DNA of 64,000 nucleotides from Bacteroidales bacterium (GTDB taxonomy: Bacteria; Bacteroidota; Bacteroidia; Bacteroidales; P3): contig JAISGN010000004.1 of the NCBI GenBank assembly GCA_031263015.1, positions 1 through 64,000 on the forward strand, given 5' to 3'. This document shows positions 44,291 to 53,811 of this stretch, one piece after another. The number at the start of each line of letters is the position of its first letter. Position 1 is the first letter of the stretch. Below the pieces are notes generated by a model that saw only the letters and a program-made list of their open reading frames with translations, was not told where the DNA came from and made no database searches. The translations under genes and the position numbers were made by a program.

Positions 44291-45390
44291 AATATTGCAG
44301 CAATAATTAAGTCTATGTCTTCTTCTGTTATTGCATCATGTAAAGGTAAGCAAATAACGCTGTCGGCAATTTTATGTGCAATAGGCAGATTTTCTTTCTT
44401 TGCCGAAGACAATTTAGAATAAGGAGAAAACTCGGAAATCAAAGGGTAGAAATAACGACGGCTGTAAATATTTCTCGTTTTCATCTTTTCATACAACTCA
44501 TCCCTGCTCATAGGATAAACATCTTTATCAACAAAAATAGGGAAATATGAATAATTATGCCTTACATTCGGCATATCATCCATAAACATTATTCCTTTTA
44601 CTCCTTTGAGTCTTACTCTATAAGCATCCGCTACTTCTTTTCGTTTATCAATAGCTTTATCAACCTGTTTCAAATTCAATAGTCCATAAGCGGCTCTTAT
44701 CTCATCCATCTTGCCGTTTATACCGGGAGCAACAACCTCCGTCTCACCGGCAAAACCAAAATTTTTCAAATAATCTATCTTTTGCTTCATTCTTTCATCG
44801 CTACAAACCAATGCACCGCCTTCTATTGTATTATATGTCTTTGTGGCATGAAAACTTAACGTTGAAATATCTCCGTTATTCAAAATAGACTCGCCATTGT
44901 ACTTTACTCCGAAAGCATGAGCAGCATCATATATAACCTTTAATCCGTATTTATCTGCAATATTCTTTATTGCTTCCGTATCACATGGGGTTCCATAAAC
45001 ATGAACAGGCATTATTGCTTTGGTTTTATCTGTTATAGCCTGCTCTATCTTTGTAACATCTATATTAAGTGTTTTAGAATCTATATCTACAAACACAGGC
45101 TCAAGCCCATTCCACCAAAGAGAATGTGTTGTTGCTACAAAACTATATGGAGTTGTTATAACTTCACCTTCTTTTATGTCCAAAGCCTGTAAAGCAGTTA
45201 TAAGAGGCAAAGTTCCGTTAGTAAATAATGATATATACTTTACACCAAGATATTCACAAAGTTTTTGCTCTAATTCATGATGGAATTTTCCATTATTTGT
45301 TATCCATTTACTTTCCCATATCTGCTCTAAATATTTATTAAATTCCTTTAAGTCCGGCAGCAATGGTGATGTTACGGTTATTTTTCCCAT
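44287..45390 (-). CDS. DegT/DnrJ/EryC1-family sugar aminotransferase
   Basis: A 367-residue PLP-dependent enzyme that aminates a nucleotide-linked keto-sugar. PLP lysine K184 in SFHATKTYNT, cofactor aspartate D155 in YDAAHA, and the phosphate-binding 'T-N-G-T-L-P-L' at 58-64 are all present. It would make an amino sugar for the repeat unit; the preceding 4,6-dehydratase is not in the window. Directly after the flippase gene with no gap. Confidence 0.9.
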   Translation of the reverse strand: MGKITVTSPLLPDLKEFNKYLEQIWESKWITNNGKFHHELEQKLCEYLGVKYISLFTNGTLPLITALQALDIKEGEVITTPYSFVATTHSLWWNGLEPVFVDIDSKTLNIDVTKIEQAITDKTKAIMPVHVYGTPCDTEAIKNIADKYGLKVIYDAAHAFGVKYNGESILNNGDISTLSFHATKTYNTIEGGALVCSDERMKQKIDYLKNFGFAGETEVVAPGINGKMDEIRAAYGLLNLKQVDKAIDKRKEVADAYRVRLKGVKGIMFMDDMPNVRHNYSYFPIFVDKDVYPMSRDELYEKMKTRNIYSRRYFYPLISEFSPYSKLSSAKKENLPIAHKIADSVICLPLHDAITEEDIDLIIAAIL

Positions 45391-46851
45391 TTACTTCTTT
45401 CTTTTAATTCTTTGGTAACTCTCTTTTAGTAAATCGTGTAAAAGTAATAATTCTTTTGATTTTGTAAGATAAGCAACAAGCCAATAATACGCTAAACCCG
45501 TAATCAAACCTGTTACCAACTTCAAAATATCATTGCCTATTAGACTTGCAATTAAATAAACAATCACTCCCATTGAAACAGAATAAACCAGAGACGGCAA
45601 CAAATCTTTCATCTGCTTGACAAAGCCGACATCAATTAATTTTCCGGTGTAATAAGTATTGATTACCAATGCTATTAAAGATGATGCAATACCGCCAATA
45701 CACATAGCAGTTATTCCTATTGGCAAAGTGATAATAAGAATTGTAACTCCCAATATTTTCTTTATTATTTCCAATCTCAAAAACAAATCAGAACGTCCTT
45801 TAACCTGCAATAGATTAAGATTGATTGCATGTATCGGATACCACATTGTGGAAAAGCACAGAATTTGTAACCATACTACGCATGCCAACCATTGATTGCC
45901 CAATATTACTTTAATGGTAGGATATGCCAGAGCCGCCAATCCCATCATTAAAGGGAAGACAAGAAAGGCACTAAAACGAAGATATTGTCGGTAAATTCTC
46001 GGTAATCGTTCGGGTTCGTGCTGCAAAGTACTCAATATAGGATAAGTAACCCGTCCAACAACACCTGTCAGATTTACGGACGGGAATTGTGCAAATTGAT
46101 TGGCTCGTGAATAAAGTCCTAAATCACCTGCCGAAAACTTTTTGCCTATTACCACTCCATAAATGTTTTGATATGTTGTATCTATCAAGGCTGACAACAA
46201 CAACTTTGAGCCAAAAGAAAACATACTCCTGAACGAATTCCACGAAAACACAAGTTTAGGCATCCATTTAGTAATAATCCAGAACATTCCTGCCGACAAT
46301 ACGGCATAAATAATGGATTGAGCCACCAAAGCCCACGCTCCCCAACCTTGTTTAGCCAATACTATTCCTACAACACCAGAAATAACAATGGAAGACAAAC
46401 CTATCTTAGTTTGAGTTTTGAAATCAAGGGCTATTGTCAAACGCGTACGTTGGATAGAGGCAAAAGAATTAATGATAAGCACCAATCCCAACACCTTTGT
46501 CATTTGTTCCAGTATGGGTTTGTGATAAAAATCGGCTATTAACGGTGAAGCAAAAAATAGTATTAAATAGAAAAAAACGGACATCCCAATATTAAAAAAG
46601 AAAACAGTAGAAAAATCCGTTTCATTTCTATTATGTTTCCGTATTAACGCATTTGTAAAACCGCTATCTATGAATGTTTGAGATATGGCAAGGAATATGG
46701 CGAGCATTCCGACCACTCCGTAATCATCAGGTGTCAAAATGCGAGCCAGAATCAATTGAAGAACAAAACTAATGCCCTGTCCGGCAAATTTATCCACTGA
46801 TGACCAGAAAAGTCCTTTGATTGTAGTGTTTTTTAAGTCGTTCATAGTCAT
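45391..46851 (-). CDS. Polysaccharide flippase, WzxC-like, flippase 1
   Basis: A 486-residue MOP-superfamily exporter with 12-14 helices. The start 'T-T-I-K-G-L-F-W-S-S-V-D-K-F-A-G-Q-G' and 'L-I-L-A-R-I-L-T-P-D-D-Y-G-V-V-G-M' are typical of the WzxC/PST group that flips lipid-linked repeat units across the inner membrane. First gene after the 46.9-kb array. Confidence 0.9.
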   Translation of the reverse strand: MTMNDLKNTTIKGLFWSSVDKFAGQGISFVLQLILARILTPDDYGVVGMLAIFLAISQTFIDSGFTNALIRKHNRNETDFSTVFFFNIGMSVFFYLILFFASPLIADFYHKPILEQMTKVLGLVLIINSFASIQRTRLTIALDFKTQTKIGLSSIVISGVVGIVLAKQGWGAWALVAQSIIYAVLSAGMFWIITKWMPKLVFSWNSFRSMFSFGSKLLLSALIDTTYQNIYGVVIGKKFSAGDLGLYSRANQFAQFPSVNLTGVVGRVTYPILSTLQHEPERLPRIYRQYLRFSAFLVFPLMMGLAALAYPTIKVILGNQWLACVVWLQILCFSTMWYPIHAINLNLLQVKGRSDLFLRLEIIKKILGVTILIITLPIGITAMCIGGIASSLIALVINTYYTGKLIDVGFVKQMKDLLPSLVYSVSMGVIVYLIASLIGNDILKLVTGLITGLAYYWLVAYLTKSKELLLLHDLLKESYQRIKRKK

Positions 46852-46917
46852 TAGAAGACGTCATCCGTCAATGGTAAATATAGTTTCCGCATCATATTGT
46901 GCAGCAATACGCTAATC

Positions 46918-46991
46918 AAAGGCTGTTTTATTTTAGCAAAAGGCTGTTTCGTTCGCACGAAAGGCTGTTTCGGAAAATTTAAACAGCCTTT
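46918..46991. repeat. 21-bp-register array of four 11-mers
   Basis: AAAGGCTGTTT at 46918, 46939 and 46960 and its exact inverse AAACAGCCTTT at 46981, each 21 bp apart, with three unrelated 10-bp spacers. It lies between two genes of the same strand. Confidence 0.9.
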
Positions 46992-47009
46992 GGTAAAAAA
47001 ATAATGTCT

Positions 47010-47022
47010 GTGCAAGACGCAC
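47010..47022 (-). repeat. Inverted copy of the dispersed hairpin element
   Basis: GTGCAAGACGCAC: same 13-bp length and GTGC/GCAC arms as the hairpins at 37.7 and 49.8 kb, and read on the minus strand it is followed by the same AGACATTATTTTTT tail. Confidence 0.6.
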
Positions 47023-47106
47023 AAACAGTCTCTTATTTTCACGAGACAAATAAATATTTTTTTAATTCAGGCAAACAGCACGCCAACATAAAGCACAAGA
47101 AAAATA

Positions 47107-47949
47107 TTATAAATAAAGTCTCGGAGCATTTGCCCAATCTATTTGCTCATCCGCCGTTTTAATATCAACAAAAGAGAAATCATTTAGCCATGTGTTCAGT
47201 TTGGTTAAAAACTGTCTTTCTCCATAATAGGATTTGAAGCGTCTTATAAAATTAATGCTGCTAATTGTCTGCTGTTGTGTGTCAAAATCTCGCAAATGAA
47301 AATAAGACATAATATAATCGCTCTTTTTAGTTATATGTTTGATTAATCTATAAGGCAATAATCGGAAATAACCGCCGGAAGAGTAGCCAATCATATATTT
47401 AGAAATAACAGGATACTCTTTAATTTCTGTTCCATTGCTATTGATAATGAATGGCTCTTGATAAATAGCGTCAAAATGTCCGTAAGAATATAATTTGATA
47501 TTGGTTAAAGAAGAATCTATTTCTATTCCTGCCTCTGCCATTGCTTCAAAAGCAAAACTTTGTTCTCTGTGAATAGATAATCCGGGAGCACGATAATGTT
47601 TGACTTTTTTACCTGTTATATCTTCAATTATATTAACCGAGTTCAATAAATCCTTCCTAAACTCTTCCTTCGTCATATCATATATCGGTTTGTGATTCAT
47701 TGAATGCGAACCTACTTCATACCTATCGGCAAGACGCCTGATTAGTTCGGGATGTTTTTTTGCTACCTTGCCTACAACAAAGAAAGTTGATTTTATGTTA
47801 TGCTTATCTAGTAAATCAAATAATGTTTGCATGCCTTCTTCCATGTTGCTGCACGGGTCAAATATTTCATCATTATCGCACATCTCAAGCAACATATAGG
47901 ATTCCTCTATATCAAAAGACAAAATACGCAAAGCCTTTGAATCTTTCAT
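47107..47949 (-). CDS. Polysaccharide deacetylase (NodB domain)
   Basis: A 280-residue cytoplasmic-type NodB protein. 'L-S-F-D-I-E-E' gives the first catalytic aspartate (D13) and 'V-G-S-H-S-M-N-H-K' the metal-binding HSxNH motif near 92-96, with 'Y-R-A-P-G-L-S' as motif 3. It probably N-deacetylates a hexosamine in the polysaccharide. This subgroup (DUF3473-like, 'XrtA-associated' style) often lies in exopolysaccharide loci. It starts 1 bp after the GT26 gene. Confidence 0.87.
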   Translation of the reverse strand: MKDSKALRILSFDIEESYMLLEMCDNDEIFDPCSNMEEGMQTLFDLLDKHNIKSTFFVVGKVAKKHPELIRRLADRYEVGSHSMNHKPIYDMTKEEFRKDLLNSVNIIEDITGKKVKHYRAPGLSIHREQSFAFEAMAEAGIEIDSSLTNIKLYSYGHFDAIYQEPFIINSNGTEIKEYPVISKYMIGYSSGGYFRLLPYRLIKHITKKSDYIMSYFHLRDFDTQQQTISSINFIRRFKSYYGERQFLTKLNTWLNDFSFVDIKTADEQIDWANAPRLYL

Positions 47950-47950
47950 C

Positions 47951-48655
47951 TTAATATTTCTTCTTAAACGTTAAATAAAACAAAAAATAAATAAACACAT
48001 ATTGTCGCTTGATTCTTTTAGGTTGTTTTATCAACCTATACAACCATTCCAAATTATTATTAATCCACCAAGAAGTAGCACGCTTTACTTTACCTACATA
48101 GACATCAAAACTTCCCCCCAAACCTTGATAAACCGCCTTATGCCTTTCAAGCATCTTTTGCATCAAAATCTCCTGTTTCGGAGAGCCCATTGCCACAAAA
48201 ACAAAATCAGGCTTTTTATCCGCAATATCATTTATTAAATCCGCTTCTTCCTTTTCACCTTTAATATAACCGTTTCTATATCCGCAAATGTTAATATCCG
48301 CAAATTCTTCTTTGAGTTGTTCGACAACCTTTTCAATTACCTCCGTTGTGCTGCCGATTAAATAAAAACTCTTTGCAGTGTGGTATTTTTTAATTGCATA
48401 ATACCACAATTCACAACCGGCAATCTTTTTTACCTTCTTTAATCCTCGACATCTCAAAGCATAGACCGCTCCTACCCCATCAGCATAAGAAATATTATCA
48501 TTTATTATCTCTCGTGTCTGTTCGGATGCATAGTAAATCTTTTCTGCATTTATGGCAATCAAAATACCTTTGTGTTCCGAAGCATAGTCTATTAACTGTT
48601 CTTCGGATTGAAAAGCATTTAACTTTATTCCGTTTATATATCTATATTCTATCAC
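47951..48655 (-). CDS. WecG/TagA/CpsF-family glycosyltransferase (GT26)
   Basis: A 234-residue GT26 enzyme. 'N-I-S-Y-A-D-G-V-G-A-V-Y-A-L' and 'V-F-V-A-M-G-S-P-K-Q-E-I-L-M' are the family blocks. Members add ManNAc or ManNAcA to lipid-linked GlcNAc; the adjacent wecB gene supplies UDP-ManNAc, which supports that donor. Overlaps wecB by 4 bp. Confidence 0.9.
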   Translation of the reverse strand: MIEYRYINGIKLNAFQSEEQLIDYASEHKGILIAINAEKIYYASEQTREIINDNISYADGVGAVYALRCRGLKKVKKIAGCELWYYAIKKYHTAKSFYLIGSTTEVIEKVVEQLKEEFADINICGYRNGYIKGEKEEADLINDIADKKPDFVFVAMGSPKQEILMQKMLERHKAVYQGLGGSFDVYVGKVKRATSWWINNNLEWLYRLIKQPKRIKRQYVFIYFLFYLTFKKKY

Positions 48656-49740
48656 AGTTCCTCCGTAAGGATTTCAATAATTCTTTGAGCAGTATGTCCG
48701 TCCCAAAGTTCGGGAATACTTCCTTTCTTCCACTGATTATTAAACAATTTGTCCAATGCGGGCTTTATTGCTTTCGGATTAGTGCCTATCAATTCGTTTG
48801 TGCCTGTTGTTACGGTTTCGGGTCTTTCGGTATTATCCCGCAAAGTTATGCAGGGCACTCCCATTACGGTTGTTTCTTCGGTTATTCCCCCGCTATCGGT
48901 TATGACGCATTTTGCTTGCCGAACCATATAATTAAACTCCAAATAACCCATCGGCTCTACTATGTGTAAATTATTTGCCGCGATACCCAAATCGGTAAAA
49001 ATCTTTGCCGTGCGAGGATGAATAGGAAAAATTATCGGTAAATTATGAGCATTTGTAACTATTTCATTCATCAATTCCTTTAATTTTTCCGCCTTATCAA
49101 CGTTTGCAGGTCTGTGAAGAGTCAGCATAATAAATTCTTTTTCCTTCAAGGCAAGGGCATCAACAATATCGGGTTTGCGAAACCGCTCCATATTGGCGAG
49201 CAAAGTATCTATCATCACATTACCAACGAAGAATATTCTATCTTCTGTTGCGCCGAAACGCATTAAATTTTCACCGGCGATATGAGTGGTCGTGAAAAAA
49301 TAATCCGCCAGCGAGTCGGTAACAATACGATTTATCTCCTCAGGCATTGTCATATCCCACGAACGTATTCCGGCTTCCACATGAGCAACTTTCGTACCTA
49401 ATTTTTTCGCAACTATCGAGCATGCCATTGTTGAAGTAACATCACCGACAACTACAACCAAATCGGTAGGATTTGCCATTAAATACTTTTCAAATTCAAT
49501 CATTATGGCTGAGGTCTGCTCTGCCTGTGTTCCGCCGGCACAACCCAGATTGACATCAGGATGAGGAATCTGCAACTGCTCAAAAAACGTTTCAGACATA
49601 TTCCTGTCAAAATGCTGCCCGGTATGGACTAAACTGTAATGAATGTTTTTGCCTTCGTCCTGTGCTTTTTTAACGGCTTTAATAAGCGGAGCAATCTTCA
49701 TAAAGTTAGGTCTTGCTCCTGCTATTATTGTTATTTTCAT
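48652..49740 (-). CDS. wecB: UDP-N-acetylglucosamine 2-epimerase (non-hydrolysing)
   Basis: A 362-residue GT-B-fold epimerase that converts UDP-GlcNAc to UDP-ManNAc. Blocks 'G-A-R-P-N-F-M-K', 'V-V-G-D-V-T-S-T', 'H-V-E-A-G-I-R-S' and 'I-T-D-S-G-G-I-T-E-E' are intact. Start is clear and lies next to the 400-bp repeat-containing gap. Works with the GT26 transferase that follows. Confidence 0.93.
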   Translation of the reverse strand: MKITIIAGARPNFMKIAPLIKAVKKAQDEGKNIHYSLVHTGQHFDRNMSETFFEQLQIPHPDVNLGCAGGTQAEQTSAIMIEFEKYLMANPTDLVVVVGDVTSTMACSIVAKKLGTKVAHVEAGIRSWDMTMPEEINRIVTDSLADYFFTTTHIAGENLMRFGATEDRIFFVGNVMIDTLLANMERFRKPDIVDALALKEKEFIMLTLHRPANVDKAEKLKELMNEIVTNAHNLPIIFPIHPRTAKIFTDLGIAANNLHIVEPMGYLEFNYMVRQAKCVITDSGGITEETTVMGVPCITLRDNTERPETVTTGTNELIGTNPKAIKPALDKLFNNQWKKGSIPELWDGHTAQRIIEILTEEL

Positions 49741-50142
49741 TAGAAGAATATTTATTGTGTTAGTATTGTATATCGTCTAAAAATCCCATTTTGTGCTCAT
49801 CGGTGCGTGTCGCACTTACATTTTTTTCTTTTGTCCGTGTCGGACTGACATTATTTTTCTTTTCTTTGGGTTTTTAATCTTCGTCGGTTACAGGAAGGTT
49901 CTTTTTTCAATTTTCCATTGTCCGAGCATCGCCGAACATCTTAAATTCTCATTTTCTATTGTTCAGCGGATTCCTTTTATTATCTTTCCCAAAATTTTAA
50001 TTTCAATCATTTACGAAATCGCTACTTTCAGATTTGTATCACGACTTACAGAAAAAACGCTACTCTAAAACATTATTTCTAATCCGAGGCAAATAAAAAC
50101 TCATCGCATTAAACATAAAGGCATTTATGTAAATGTTTTTTT
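49741..50142. other. 402-bp gap with two hairpin elements
   Basis: Between wecB and the AAC(3)-like gene. It contains GTGCGTGTCGCAC (49803-49815) and GTCCGTGTCGGAC (49833-49845), each followed by ACATT and a T run, and a CCGAGCATCG-like relative near 49922. From about 49950 to 50142 I see only AT-rich DNA. No convincing promoter or gene. Confidence 0.6.
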
Positions 50143-51027
50143 CTAAAATTTACCATAAATAGATTTACCTTTTGAAAGCAATTCGTTAATAATATCAACG
50201 TAACCTTTTGCATCTATAAGAGAAACTTCACTTAATCCAAGAGATTTAGTTTTCATAACACCAGCATTAATCAAATAATCACGGATGCTTTCGCAATTTC
50301 TTATTGCTGATAACTTAGGGTCATGACAATAAGTACATACTTCTACTTCATTACCGTTAAAATCTATAACTTTTACAATATACTGCTTCTTCAAATAAAC
50401 TTTGAATGGAAAATTCTCACCAAGCATATCTTCCGGTACGTGTGTAAAAGTCATAGAATCTAATCCAACACCAAATAACAATATTTTACCTCCATTTTTC
50501 CAAAGTTTATAATATGGACTATGTTCAGAAAATGGAGTAAAGTCAAGATGATGTTCATCTATATATTCTTTTGCATGTATCCCAAGAGCAATAGCAGAAT
50601 GTGTAGGATGCAAACTTCTTAATGTTCCCGGCATTGACATAAAGGCATTATTTACAACACCCATTGCATTCGGCGCTGAACGCATATCAAGAAAAGAAGT
50701 ATTATCCAAATACTCCTTCATTGTGGTCCTAAATGGCAACGCAGAAAGAAGTAAAGTATTTTTGTCTAAATTTATGCATTCTTTTATGGCTTCAATAACT
50801 GTATTTTTCCCTCCTTCCAAAGCATATCCAATATTTCTTAATGAAGTATGAACAAATAAATCATCACTAATATCAAAGCTATTCAATAATTCTTTTATTG
50901 TCTCTTTTGATATAATCTGTTCCTGTTTAAGTTTTTCCGATTGCTTCAAAGATTTTTTTTCTTTGATTTTTCTTGCTTTATCTTTGAATGAAGGAGGTAA
51001 AAAATTAAATAATTTTTCAATTATCAT
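50143..51027 (-). CDS. AAC(3)-like N-acetyltransferase
   Basis: A 294-residue protein of the aminoglycoside 3-N-acetyltransferase family: 'V-H-T-S-L-R-N-I-G' near 60, 'R-S-L-H-P-T-H-S-A-I-A-L-G' near 138 (catalytic histidine region) and 'F-G-V-G-L-D-S-M-T-F-T-H'. In polysaccharide loci members of this family acylate amino sugars rather than antibiotics, which is the likely role here. The first 45 residues are a charged helix. Overlaps the NodB-like gene by 4 bp. Confidence 0.8.
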   Translation of the reverse strand: MIIEKLFNFLPPSFKDKARKIKEKKSLKQSEKLKQEQIISKETIKELLNSFDISDDLFVHTSLRNIGYALEGGKNTVIEAIKECINLDKNTLLLSALPFRTTMKEYLDNTSFLDMRSAPNAMGVVNNAFMSMPGTLRSLHPTHSAIALGIHAKEYIDEHHLDFTPFSEHSPYYKLWKNGGKILLFGVGLDSMTFTHVPEDMLGENFPFKVYLKKQYIVKVIDFNGNEVEVCTYCHDPKLSAIRNCESIRDYLINAGVMKTKSLGLSEVSLIDAKGYVDIINELLSKGKSIYGKF

Positions 51028-52019
51028 TTCAATAGTTCTGTTATAGTTATAAATTCAATATCTTTTAATGAAGCACAAAATTTTTCAAATTTATCTAATG
51101 AATATGGTGTCTGAAGTTTAGGATGTCCAATTACGTTAAAAACTGAAATATTTTTCTTCTTTGCAATTGTATATGCATTATTCAAAATTGAAGACTTATA
51201 TCCATCAATAGTTGCAAACATATTAGATTTTTTAGTCAAGCGTTCTTTTATGCTTTCTTTTGTTGTTTCAATACTGTTTCCATCTCCAAGTATTTGATGT
51301 TTTTTATTATTCAAAATTTTTGTTAACGCAAGTTTCCAATAAAAATATGGACTTACCTCAAACGTAAATAATGGCACTTCTAAAAATTGTCCATCTTTAT
51401 TTTCACAACAAATATCTTCATCAAAATAATAACAACCTTTATTTGGCGCATTGCTATAATCATAATCTTGTTGTTTAGAATGATAAATAGAACCTCTATA
51501 AACAGAAGAATCTATTTTAATTTCATTATTAAATAACAATGTTTTCAAAATACTTGTTGGTTGAGTAGAAAAACCTCCTGCTCTATATGCAATAATTTTT
51601 TCATCAATTATCTTCTCCAATAATAATTTTGATTGATTGAATATATAATTAGCGCTTTCAATATCAATATCTGAAAGTTTATAATGCTCCGTATCCTGTA
51701 TCCATTTTGCTCCATCAAAAACAGAATAATACCAATGTGGATGAATATGTAATTGCAAACAATGACCTTGATTATTTAGAAATTGAATATTTTTACAAAT
51801 ATTCTCATAATCTTGTTTCAAAATCTCATTCTTGCTTTTTTCTTCTTTTAATTTAAATAAATATGTTGCATCAACAAATATTGTATATTTGAAATTATAT
51901 TTGTCAGATATTTTTAATAATCTGCCCAGTGGTTCTATCAAACATTTATTAACACTTCCCGTTTCCGTCCCAAGAAACATTTCATAATCAAGGGAAACTA
52001 TAGCTTTCATAATATTCAA
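51024..52019 (-). CDS. Polysaccharide deacetylase-like protein
   Basis: A 331-residue NodB-related protein with 'V-S-L-D-Y-E-M-F' (aspartate), 'L-Q-L-H-I-H-P-H-W' (metal histidines) and 'I-A-Y-R-A-G-G-F-S' (motif 3). The arrangement is that of the WalW-like deacetylase group. Very lysine-, asparagine- and isoleucine-rich compared with most genes around it, which may point to separate origin. The 205-bp gap upstream holds no motif I recognise. Confidence 0.75.
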   Translation of the reverse strand: MNIMKAIVSLDYEMFLGTETGSVNKCLIEPLGRLLKISDKYNFKYTIFVDATYLFKLKEEKSKNEILKQDYENICKNIQFLNNQGHCLQLHIHPHWYYSVFDGAKWIQDTEHYKLSDIDIESANYIFNQSKLLLEKIIDEKIIAYRAGGFSTQPTSILKTLLFNNEIKIDSSVYRGSIYHSKQQDYDYSNAPNKGCYYFDEDICCENKDGQFLEVPLFTFEVSPYFYWKLALTKILNNKKHQILGDGNSIETTKESIKERLTKKSNMFATIDGYKSSILNNAYTIAKKKNISVFNVIGHPKLQTPYSLDKFEKFCASLKDIEFITITELLK

Positions 52020-52224
52020 TTTTGATTTTGGGAAAAATAATCTGTTAAAAATTTATTCTTTGTTATCAATAATGCTAAACCATACGATATTGAGAGTGGG
52101 AAACAGAATATCACAACTCTATCGGATTTAGTAGGCGGGTAATGAAGCTTCAAAAGATTACCAAAAAGATATTATATAATAAAGATAAGTTTGGAATGCA
52201 AGCTTGCCAATAATATAAAAAATA

Positions 52225-52749
52225 TCATTTCCTATATCGTATAATTTTTGCAGGATTACCCGCTACAATAGTATAATTAGGAACATCTTTTGTTACAACT
52301 GAACACGCTCCAATAATAACACCATTACCAATATGCCTCACGGAAGGCAAAATTGTTACGCGGGAACCAATCCACACATCATTTCCTATTGTCAAATCTG
52401 TTTGGGGTTTTCCTCCCTGCAATCTCATCGGAATATCAGTTCTTTCTATTTTATGCCCGCCTCCTTGAATTAAAACGTCTTCACCAATCATTACATCATT
52501 ACCAATAGTCAGACGGGAATTGTAACATCGGAGATGAGGTCCCAAACCTGAATTATCTCCTATACTTAAATTATGTCCATTCCCAAAATAAACTTTAGTG
52601 CAGATATTTATATTCTTACCTGTTGCCATAAAAATGCGACGGCAAACCCAACCTCTAATTTTTTTGCACAATTTCCCAATAATTGGGGCTGTTGAATTTG
52701 GTGTATAGTATAGTATAGTATAGTATAGTATAGTATATAAGTTTCTCAT
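52225..52749 (-). CDS. Hexapeptide-repeat O-acetyltransferase with pentanucleotide repeat in its start (probable phase-variable gene)
   Basis: A 174-residue left-handed beta-helix acyltransferase: 'I-G-D-N-S-G-L-G', '[11 protein letters not shown]', '[13 protein letters not shown]' and 'V-A-G-N-P-A-K' are clear. The N-terminus '[13 protein letters not shown]' is written by six TATAG units. With six units the frame is open; a gain or loss of one would shift it. It would acetylate the surface polysaccharide. Overlaps the GT4 gene upstream by 4 bp. Confidence 0.87.
   Translation of the reverse strand: MRNLYTILYYTILYYTPNSTAPIIGKLCKKIRGWVCRRIFMATGKNINICTKVYFGNGHNLSIGDNSGLGPHLRCYNSRLTIGNDVMIGEDVLIQGGGHKIERTDIPMRLQGGKPQTDLTIGNDVWIGSRVTILPSVRHIGNGVIIGACSVVTKDVPNYTIVAGNPAKIIRYRK
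52704..52733. repeat. Six perfect TATAG units in a coding start
   Basis: TATAG is repeated exactly six times (30 bp), followed by TATAT. It lies within codons 6-15 of the acyltransferase gene. Five-base units are not a multiple of three, so slippage changes the frame. Confidence 0.95.
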
Positions 52750-53804
52750 AAATTCAAAAATGTATTTTCTATTCTTTTTATTACATTATCATCTAAAAAA
52801 TATCGTTTAGCATATTCTATATTGAAATCTGAGATTTGCTGAAATGTTTTATCGGATATAATCTTCGTAATGCATTCTACATAATCATCTACATCAAGTC
52901 CATTAACCATATATCCCATTTTCTCTTGTTGAAAAAAATCAGGTAATCCACCTACTGACGAACAAACAATTGGCAAACCCATAGCCATTGCTTCCAATAC
53001 GGAGCTGGGCATTCCTTCAAAATAGGAAGGGAATAAATATATATCAGCATTTTTATAGGCGTTGAATTTCTTTTCATCTACAACATTGCCAAGCATTATA
53101 ATATCTTTCAGATTATTATCTTTGATATATTCCTCTACTTCAAAATAAGCATCCCCATCACCTGCTATTACAAGTTTTATAGAATCAAATTTTTGTTTTA
53201 GTTTATCATAGATTTTCAATGTTTCAAAAATACCTTTTGTCTTTTTAAGTCTTGCCAAAAACAACAATGTTATTGATTGTTCATTAAATTTTCTCTTTTC
53301 TTTCAAAAGAATATCGGATGAAATCATTGTTGTCTCTACAGAGTAAGGTGTATTACAGCCGACAGACCGAAGGTCTTCATAAAAACTTTTTGATAATACT
53401 ATCGTATGGTTAGCCTTAAAAAAAGTTTGTTGCATTAAATGTATATACTTTACGCTTGCTTTTTCTCTAAACCATGTTCTATTAAATCCTCGCCAAAACA
53501 CAATAGTTTTTTTATCAAACAAGCGAGCTATTCGTATATAAATACTATCCCTATACAAACAACTTTTATACATTGATGGATTTAATACCACAATATCAAA
53601 TTTGGTTACCATAAAAACAAACCGCAAATAAGCATAAATGAAATATATTGCTTTATGTATTTTATTTTTAATTCTTACATCGCTCTGACAGAAATAAGTT
53701 GCACCAATACTTTGTTTGGCAAAAAACAACTTGTAATAGTTTTGTACTCCACCGCTAAAAGTTAATGGTCCCGGTCCTAATATCAGAACTTTATTGTTTG
53801 TCAT
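52746..53804 (-). CDS. Glycosyltransferase family 4
   Basis: A 352-residue GT-B enzyme: '[10 protein letters not shown]' N-terminal glycine loop, '[14 protein letters not shown]' and '[16 protein letters not shown]' with the EX7E motif. Co-transcribed with the phase-variable acyltransferase by overlap. Begins 7 bp after the DUF6261 gene. Confidence 0.87.
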   Translation of the reverse strand: MTNNKVLILGPGPLTFSGGVQNYYKLFFAKQSIGATYFCQSDVRIKNKIHKAIYFIYAYLRFVFMVTKFDIVVLNPSMYKSCLYRDSIYIRIARLFDKKTIVFWRGFNRTWFREKASVKYIHLMQQTFFKANHTIVLSKSFYEDLRSVGCNTPYSVETTMISSDILLKEKRKFNEQSITLLFLARLKKTKGIFETLKIYDKLKQKFDSIKLVIAGDGDAYFEVEEYIKDNNLKDIIMLGNVVDEKKFNAYKNADIYLFPSYFEGMPSSVLEAMAMGLPIVCSSVGGLPDFFQQEKMGYMVNGLDVDDYVECITKIISDKTFQQISDFNIEYAKRYFLDDNVIKRIENTFLNL

Positions 53805-53811
53805 TTACCGA

